Source: Botryosphaeria dothidea
Lineage: Eukaryota > Ascomycota > Dothideomycetes > Botryosphaeriales > Botryosphaeriaceae
DNA: 64,000 nt
NCBI GenBank assembly: GCA_011503125.2
Contig: WWBZ02000062.1
Span: 1,178,001-1,242,000, forward strand
Direction of reading: 5' to 3'
In this document: positions 57,513 to 64,000 of the stretch, one piece after another
Position numbering within the stretch: position 1 is the stretch's first letter
Layout of the letters: the number at the start of each line of letters is the position of its first letter
Notes under the pieces: generated by a model
Databases searched by the model: none
Told to the model about the DNA's origin: nothing
What the model saw: only the letters and a program-made list of their open reading frames with translations
Made by a program: the position numbers and the translations under genes

Positions 57513-60500
57513 ATGGCGCCGAGCAAAGACCCCGTTCTGCGCCAAGTCGACAAGATGCTGCGCCGCGGTGAGAAGGCGGAGGAGGAAGCGCACAAGCGCG
57601 CCGAAAGGGCCGCTAGGCGGTTCGCTGCGAGGGACCTGAGTACGTTCGCACCGCTCCACTCACTTGTGCTATTTAACAAAAGACAGATGGGTGCCACTTA
57701 TTTCGTTCACAGCTCGCGAAGACGAAGAAGTCGCACGGGATGTGCGCACCATGGCCGCCAACATCAGCGGCTACATGTACCATCCGGGGTACATGTACGC
57801 AGACTTGCGTACAGAGCCGGCTTGCCGGCACCCAGTGTACCCGGAGTACACGAAGAAGCAGATGAGGGAGGAGAGGCGGAAGAGGGGGGTGCAAGAGGAG
57901 GAGGCCGCTGGCGCCTTCGCGGTGCCAAGCATCGCGGTCAAGGACTTCGCCGCTGTCGCCCAGGATGACGATCTGGCAGCGGCTCAGGAAGTGCACCAGG
58001 CTGGTGCCTTCCTGATGCCAAACATCCAGCGGCTGTCGCTCATCGGGGACCCGGACTCTGACGACGATGACGATGAAGACGAAGATGGTACGTCTGACGC
58101 AATCCCTTCGAGAATAGCTCATCACTGACTCTCTTTAGGCCCGGCATTCCCGGAGGAGATGCTTCGTCCGGTTGGCTCCAAGAGCCTCGAGCACAAGGCC
58201 TCAGTCCTTGCCAAGGTGTCTTCCAAGTCAGACGTGACAGTGGTACCACGCATCAAGAACAGGTCGCCTGACGCCACGTCTGTCATGACCACAGTTCACC
58301 ATGGCGCACCACAGAGACCCAAAGCAATCTCCGACCTGGTAGCCGCCGAAACCACTGCCAACTCTTCTCAAAGCCCAAGTCCTGTCAAGTTCATCAGGCC
58401 GCCGCACCCATTCAACTACGAAGGTTCTTCTTCCTCAGGAAGCCCTTTACCGCCGCGTCCCGCCGAAGCGCTGTCAGAAACTGATAAGGCCGATATGGAT
58501 TACCTCGCTTTCTCATCTGATTCCTCCGAATTCATACACCCGTGGCCCGACCTCTGGCCTGGTTACCAACAAAAGCGTGCCAAGCTCTCCGATCGGGACT
58601 GGAAGATCGTCAATGCCCTTTCGTGTCCTTTGGGAATGAACAAGTACGGCAAGATCGAGCCTTGTGACCCTCAGAATTCTGAGGCTTACACCAATATCTC
58701 TAAACTGTTGAAAGTGTGCTGGCTGGTCATGACGGGTCAGATTTCTCCCAACGAGTGTCCCCAGGCATACCAACTTTTGAAGCCGCTATTGGAGAAGGAA
58801 CCGCAAGAGAAAGAGGCGAAGCTGAAGGTCCTCGAGCAGAAGCTGAAATTGAGGAGGGAGGCTTTGAAGATACCAGAGCCTAAGTCGAAGAAGCCATCAG
58901 GCAGCGACTACTCTAGGTCCACATCGCTGTCAAGCACGCCTGCAATGCATTCATTCTCTCAAAGGTCGAGCCCGCCACCCCCGTCGACTACAAGCCCGTT
59001 TCCGTCATTCAACGACTATTTCACAGACTCCCCAGTTTCACCCTCCGATGTCGCCAGCAAGCGCTCTTCAGCCCAGTCCACGGACAACCACCCAGGATCA
59101 CAGACCCCGTCGAAAGCTCGCCGCATGGCATCCTTTACCAACATGTTCGGCAAATCACCCAAGACACCGAAGTCACCCAAGAAGGGATTGAAGTCTCACA
59201 GCAGGACCGGATCTACTGGAGATGATGACAAGATCATCACGACGCCACTTGACGCTCCTCCCGTGCCTGTGATCCCTGCAAGCTTCAGCAACCGGAACAC
59301 ACCAGCCGCATCTTTTGACAGCGCTCCCGCGACCGCTCAGAACACATCACTGCTCGTGAGCAGTCCAACCGTAATGAAGAAGGTCTCCATGTCTTTTGGC
59401 GCTAGCCCGAGCTCTAATAGCTTCTCAAACATCATACCCAACAGGCAGCCGTCTTCGTCCTTTACAAGCTCGACCAGCGGTAGCAGTTCCAAGAGAAACA
59501 CTCCTGTCACAAGCGATGGGACACCCATGCGCATCCAGGTTCCTTCCAACCGGACGACCTCAGGTTCCTTCAGCAGCGTGCCCCCCAGCGGAAGACAGAC
59601 ACCTTTGATGGCCTCAGACTCCAACCCCTTCAGTCCCCGTGTCGGAACACCGGCAACGATGATGATGCACCCAAATTCCAGCTTCGCATCGACAATCGCC
59701 GACTCCAGTGCACCAGAGAAGCACCATTCCAGCAAGCACTCCCGCACCTCGTCGTCCGCCGGCGGCACTGCCAAAAACCCCGACTACAACGTCTTCGACG
59801 CCCACCTGGAAGAACTCATCCGCGAATTCCGCGCCTGGGACACCGACGAACCAGGCGCCATCTCCGACGAAGACGGGCACCAGTCCCCCACCAAAACCGC
59901 CATCCTCGCCACCGTCCACGCGGCCCTCCAGCCCCTCGACAAAGAAAACCTCGACAAGCTGAAAGGCCGCGACCGCGCCGCCCTCGTCGCCGCCGCCACG
60001 GCGCTCTCCAAACCCGACCTCCACCTCGCCGCCACCCACGCCGCACGCGTCTCCAAATACCCGCTCCCCGCACCGAACGCCGCGCCGCGGCGCTTCGGCG
60101 CCCTGCCGGCCCTCGCCCTGCGCATCGCCACCCTCGTCCTCGATGCCGCCAACGCGGCCTTCCTGCCCAAGCTCGACTGCGCCTACGAGCTCGCCAACGC
60201 CGCGCACGCCGCCCGCGAGCGCGCCTGGCGCGCCCGCAACCCGCACGACCCGGTGTATCCCGGCCCGGGCGTCTCCAGGCCGCCGTCGAGGGAGTACTTG
60301 CGCGCCGGGTACGCGTGCGCGTGGGCGACGCGGTTCGTCGTGTGGGCGCAGGAGGCGGCGCAGGTGTGGGAGTGGGAGAATGTGGATGTGCCGACGAAGG
60401 GGGAGAGCGGGGGCGGGCTGAGGAGGCAGGGCAGGACGAGGGAGGTGAGGAACTTGCTGGGGATGGTGGATGAGGAGGTGAGGGTGGATCGGGAGACGGG

Positions 60501-60672
60501 GGAGGTGGTGGTGGAGGGGGAGGGCGCGGTGTTGAGCGTGGAGGAGGTGGAGAGGAGGTTTGAGGCGCTGGTGGAGAGGGAAGAGGAGAGGGGGATGGGG
60601 GAGAAGTGGGAGGCGTGCGAGGAGCAGATTCGGCGGCTTGGTGGACTGTTGGCGCCGGGGATGGACGAGTGA
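57513..60672 (+). CDS. Large hypothetical fungal protein (1011 residues)
   Basis: Exons 57513-57639, 57713-58087 and 58139-60672 (introns 73 and 51 nt) give 1011 residues. I do not recognise a named family. Visible features: a charged, probably helical N-terminus (QVDKMLRRGEKAEEEAHKRAE); a folded-looking stretch with YMYHPGYMYADLR; an acidic DDDDDEDED run at the second intron; a conserved-looking block around DLWPGYQQKRAKLSDRDWKIVNALSCPLGMNKYGKIEP leading to a helical KEKEAKLKVLEQKLKLRREALKI; a long Ser/Thr/Pro-rich disordered middle (about residues 430-730); and an Ala-rich helical C-terminus (about 740-1010) with a Glu/Val/Arg-rich end. No signal peptide or membrane segment. The gene's 3' quarter is very GC-rich. 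A cytosolic scaffold is a guess only. Confidence 0.8.
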
Positions 60673-61030
60673 GTGTGAGGGTTCTTTCTGCGATGCAGTT
60701 TTGACCGGACTGCGTTTTCTCGATTTAGATTGACGACACGAGAGGAATGCGGTGTAGTACTACGGTTGACGATCATGTTGGTAGCTGAAGCCTCCATGCG
60801 GACACAGATAGGTGGGTGCTTTGGGGATATTTGCATCCACACGAGCGCTTGAGTTCAAGGTCCTGAATACAGACACGATTTCAGAAAAGGTCAAATATCC
60901 ATTGATTGCCGATTTGGGGTATCAAGTAATGATCAGAATTATCCCCGAGACTCCGTTTCCCATTGCAAGATCGTTCTTAGTGCCTAATTCCCAGCTGCAT
61001 ACTACTTCTCCGCGCCTATTCTCTAATCTC
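60673..61030. other. Convergent intergenic region
   Basis: About 360 bp between stop codons of two convergent genes. Nothing seen beyond expected 3' UTRs. Confidence 0.5.
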
Positions 61031-62178
61031 TTACTCCTCCGCAGCATTCGTAGCATTCGCAGCCTCCTTGGCCTTCCTCTTGTCCTCCACATACTTCTTC
61101 GTCATCTTGGTGTGCTCAACCAGAACGGGATCGGTGCGGGCCCTCACGAGAGCGTTCTTGGCAGCGCGAGCCCTCGCAATCTTCTTATTCTGGCCCTCGC
61201 CCTCGCTCAGAAACAGCTTGTCGTGGCCCCATCCGTTGAGGTAGTAGCCGACACGGAACTTCTGCTGAGCCTTGTTCTGCATGCCCGAGAACAGGTCCAC
61301 GAAGGTAGCCTTGAGACCAGAGCCGCTGGGAGCGAAGGTGCGGTTTGCCTCTAACTTGACCTGATCCTGGCTGGTTTCATCCTCATCGAGAAAGAGATCG
61401 TTGTTGAGGAGAAGGGGCTGCCAGAGCTCACGAAGCCACTTCTCGGCGCGGTTCTCGCTGGTCTTCTTATCCTCGAGAGCGATGGCGCCGACGTAAGCCT
61501 CAAATACGTCACCGAGGATCTTGGTATAGCTGGGCCCACTCTTGTCGAATTTCTTGTCCAAGTGAATGCGCTTGTCTAAGCCGTAATTGCACGAGAAAGT
61601 TGCTAGGCGAGCGTTGTTGACGAGTGACTCGCGGACTTGGGAAAGGCGGCCGCCGACGAGATTGGGGTAGGTTTCGAAGATAAGGTCGGTGGAGACCATC
61701 TCGATGACGGCGTCGCCGTACCATTCGAGGCGTTCGTAGCTGTTGATCTGGCGGTTCGTCGTAGAGGGGTGAGTGAAGACAAGCGTTTCGGACGCCGGGT
61801 TGTGGATCTCGGGGAGGGCGGGAATATCTTGTGTTGCGGGGGCTAGTGTCATGTTATCAGTGATGTAGAACTATTTAGAAAGAGCTCACAGTGATGAAAA
61901 AAGTCCGAGCAAGTGCAAGGAATGGACTTCCAGAGAGGGTGGAAGTTGGGCAGTCCACCCCTGCAAGCAGTACTGATTCCTATGGAGTAGGATGTTATCG
62001 TAGAAGCTTTACCATTTGAATTGTAGAGGTTCGGGGCAATAGACCTATCGGAACTCTCATCCTTGACGTCATACAGCATGCGCTTCTTGGGATCATTCTC
62101 ATTGTCGTCCTCGCCAACAGCAAGCGAGCGCTTCGCACCGGCACCAGCCTTGTCGCTGGGTCCTTTGTAGAGCGGCAT
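61031..62178 (-). CDS. RNT1: RNase III family endonuclease (Rnt1-like)
   Basis: Minus-strand exons 62178-62013 and 61842-61031 (intron 170 nt) give 325 residues. The RNase III signature reads YERLEWYGDAVIEM, followed by GGRLSQVRESLVNNARLATF and YTKILGDVFEAYVGAIALED; the conserved acidic residues of both catalytic motifs (E..D and D..E) are present, so it should be active. A C-terminal dsRNA-binding-like segment (FRVGYYLNGWGHDKLFLSEGEGQNKKIARARAAKNAL) follows. The basic, Lys-containing N-terminus shows no mitochondrial presequence, which favours the nuclear Rnt1 type (rRNA, snRNA and snoRNA processing) over mitochondrial mL44. The long intron may hide another small exon. The gene is divergent from mS33. 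Confidence 0.88.
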
Positions 62179-62533
62179 AGTGAATGATTGCGTGCTAGGA
62201 AACCGCGCAGCTCACTCAATCGTAGTCGGAAGATGTGTAGAAGCGGTAGTGCAAGCTCAGATATTTGGGGCGCAAGCCGTGGTGTTGTTGGTGGTGAGCT
62301 TGAAGAACGGTGACGCTGCGGCAGAAGGAAAAGTTGCGGACGGTGACGCGCGACGCGATAGAAGAGCTCCAAGCTGCCCCGGGATCTGCTAAGCGAGCGG
62401 GAGCTATACTTCCTTTGGTTAGCCTCTCTGGAGTCTGTCGGCAGAAAATATTCACCGCCCGCGCGGCGTCTCGACTTCCGCGGCGAGCGCGACGGCGACG
62501 GCGACGAACATCTCTTCCCTTCATCGCGCAGCC
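62179..62533. promoter_or_regulatory. Shared divergent promoter, RNase III / mS33
   Basis: 355 bp between head-to-head start codons, so promoters and leaders of both genes lie here. No specific element identified. Confidence 0.5.
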
Positions 62534-63176
62534 ATGTCGGTCCCCCGCTCCCGCGTTATCGACCTCCTGCGGGTGAGTTACTCAATCCCCGTGTTCTCCA
62601 CGTCCCAGTTGCGTGCTCAATGGCGACCGCACGACCTCCGACGATCCCAGTACCAATCATTCGACGGTTAATCAAAGTCATCCTCGACAGGCACAATGCA
62701 AAGTCTTTAACACCGTCTTCAACCCTACGGGCGCGCGCCTTGGTACTAAAGTCCTGCGCGAGCGCCTCAAGGGTCCGTCCGTCGCCTCCTACTACCCGCG
62801 CCGCATCGGCACGTTCAACGACCTCGCAAAGCTGTATCCGGAGTGGGAGGGCTTGGATGTGGTGGAGTGGGATCGACAGGAGAAAGTTGCTGCGTACGTT
62901 ATACCCCTTCTCATATGGCGGACAGGCTATATGTGGATGAAAAAGGACGGAGTGGGACGGATGAATGGGATGATCCAGGATTGGCGATGGATGAAGGTGT
63001 AGCGGTATGGAGAATGCGTGCTGACCCTTCTTGTTGTGCAGTCTCAAGGCTCGTGGAAAGGGTACACCGAAGAAGAAGAGGGGCCCGCCAGGTCAGTTGC
63101 GATCCTCAGCTGGTGGATGGAGTTGTGTGCTAATATTTCTGCAGAACTCAAGGGTGGCCAGAAGAAGAAGAGATAG
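62534..63176 (+). CDS. RSM27: Mitochondrial small-subunit ribosomal protein mS33
   Basis: Exons 62534-62572, 62691-62893, 63042-63091 and 63145-63176 (introns 118, 148 and 53 nt) give 107 residues. Conserved mS33 sequence: SVPRSRVIDLLR, then QCKVFNTVFNPTGARLGTKVLRERLKGPSVASYYPRR, TFNDLAKLYPEWEGLDVVEWDRQEKVA, and the basic tail LKARGKGTPKKKRGPP...GGQKKKR. The protein belongs to the mitochondrial ribosome small subunit. Like its orthologues it has no obvious cleavable presequence. All four exons are short, so a single-frame search finds only fragments. Confidence 0.93.
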
Positions 63177-63514
63177 ATGGTATACAGTCATACTTGGTCC
63201 TTGTATCATCACGTGTAGAGCATCAATTGGCGTTTATCTGGGAATGGGTGGGCAATTATTGGGGAAGAGATCACGTGTGGTCAGAGTACAATATCCCGTT
63301 TCAAACAACTGCGGGCTTCATCCACTCGAAAGTGTCAGCCGAAATTTGTGCGTCTCATCAATTCATTACCCTCTGCGGTCATTTTTCTAGTCTTATACTC
63401 AGCGATGTTACCTGCATGAATTTATCAAAGGCTCCGATCACGTATACAGTGCATCCAGGGGATCCTGAACATTTTAAATGCATTTAGATTGGAATTATTT
63501 ACTCTCTACATACT
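63177..63514. other. Convergent intergenic region
   Basis: About 340 bp between the mS33 stop and the transporter stop. Nothing beyond expected 3' UTRs. Confidence 0.5.
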
Positions 63515-64000
63515 CTAGGATTTCACAGCCTTCTCGCCCTGCTCCTTTCCTTTCCTCTTGACCTCAGTACCCGGCGGCACCTTCAACCCGCCGAACACAA
63601 GGCCACATACGCCAATCATGCCAGCGCCACCAACGGCGTAGGCAAACTCGCGGCCAGCCCACCAATACAGCGAGCAGAAAATAAGGGGGCCGAGGGAACG
63701 ACCAGCTTGACCTATGACCAAGAATCACGTCAGCATTCGCATTCTCAAAAATCACGAAGCGAAAAGAAAAGGAAGAATTTGACTTACCCCAACTGCGGTG
63801 GTTACCCAACTTGCCGCCCCTCTCGCCCTGGCTGGCTTCGAAACTGCTCAAGCTGTTCAAACCCGTCACAACAGTCGCACTGGTCACAGCCAAGCATGCC
63901 GCAGCGGCGTACAACTGCTTCTCCGTGTTCAGCCTACCGAGGAGGAAGAACCCAACCGCACAGCTCATTACACCGGTCTGGACTACGCGCAACGGATGGA
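63515..64000 (-). CDS. MFS-type transporter, C-terminal part (cut by window end)
   Basis: Minus-strand exons 63711-63515 and from 63788 to beyond the window edge (intron 76 nt). The visible about 137 residues contain membrane segments around MSCAVGFFLLG and LYAAAACLAVTSATVVTGLNSLSSF, then the QAGRSLGPLIFCSLYWWAGREFAYAVGGAGMIGVCGLVF block, and a basic cytoplasmic tail. The G-R-x-LGP element followed by a W-rich membrane segment is typical of the last helices (11-12) of fungal major-facilitator transporters. The substrate cannot be told from this fragment; the 5' part lies outside the window. Confidence 0.75.

Overview
The window comes from the nuclear genome of a filamentous ascomycete (Pezizomycotina; class not resolved). 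Evidence: multi-exon genes with short GT-AG introns (mostly 41-120 nt) carrying CTAAC/CTGAC branch sites, a 25-codon split eL41 gene, and families typical of these fungi: DUF6536, fungal rhodopsin-like, ENA-type P-ATPase, HeLo/kinase-like, kinase-ankyrin and DUF6314. Exon models were built by hand; nearly every one closes exactly in phase from ATG to stop, and the exceptions are flagged.

Layout. 2.0-12.1 kb: a fungus-specific membrane protein, a secreted, possibly GPI-anchored GH27 alpha-galactosidase, a DUF6536 membrane protein and an ARMT1/DUF89 damage-control phosphatase. 12.6 kb: tRNA-Ala. 14.1-15.9 kb: rhodopsin-like membrane protein. 15.9-20.9 kb: 5 kb with no gene I can support. 20.9-28.7 kb: RFC3, ARC18, an FHA checkpoint kinase, RPL41 and an HSL-family hydrolase. 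29.7-38.5 kb: ENA-type cation ATPase, RIT1 fused to DUF6314, a single-pass protein with a lectin-like ectodomain, and a frameshifted DUF5071 gene. 38.9-45.9 kb: a divergent pair, a HeLo/kinase-like protein and a kinase-ankyrin protein, likely self/non-self recognition or cell-death signalling. 46.7-48.6 kb: an F-box gene with a decayed 3' end, and tRNA-His. 49.4-64 kb: CFA-type methyltransferase, a small complex I subunit, BUR1, HOM3, a 1011-aa protein of unknown function, an RNT1-like RNase III, mitochondrial ribosomal protein mS33 and the 3' end of a transporter gene.

The most unusual signal is in the two tRNA genes. Both tRNA-Ala(AGC) and tRNA-His(GTG) carry a standard anticodon-loop intron. 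Each also has a second insertion in its 5' half (53 and 57 nt) that begins GTAAGT, holds an ACTAAC branch site and ends in AG, exactly like the mRNA introns around it. Removing the insertion at GT/AG restores a normal D-arm with all conserved residues (U8, A14, G18G19, A21). These look like spliceosomal-type introns in RNA polymerase III genes, which I do not know to be described in fungi.

Most of the remaining genes are core housekeeping functions (replication, actin, transcription elongation, amino-acid synthesis, ribosome) interspersed with membrane proteins and signalling genes. No transposon, rRNA or CRISPR array was recognised.
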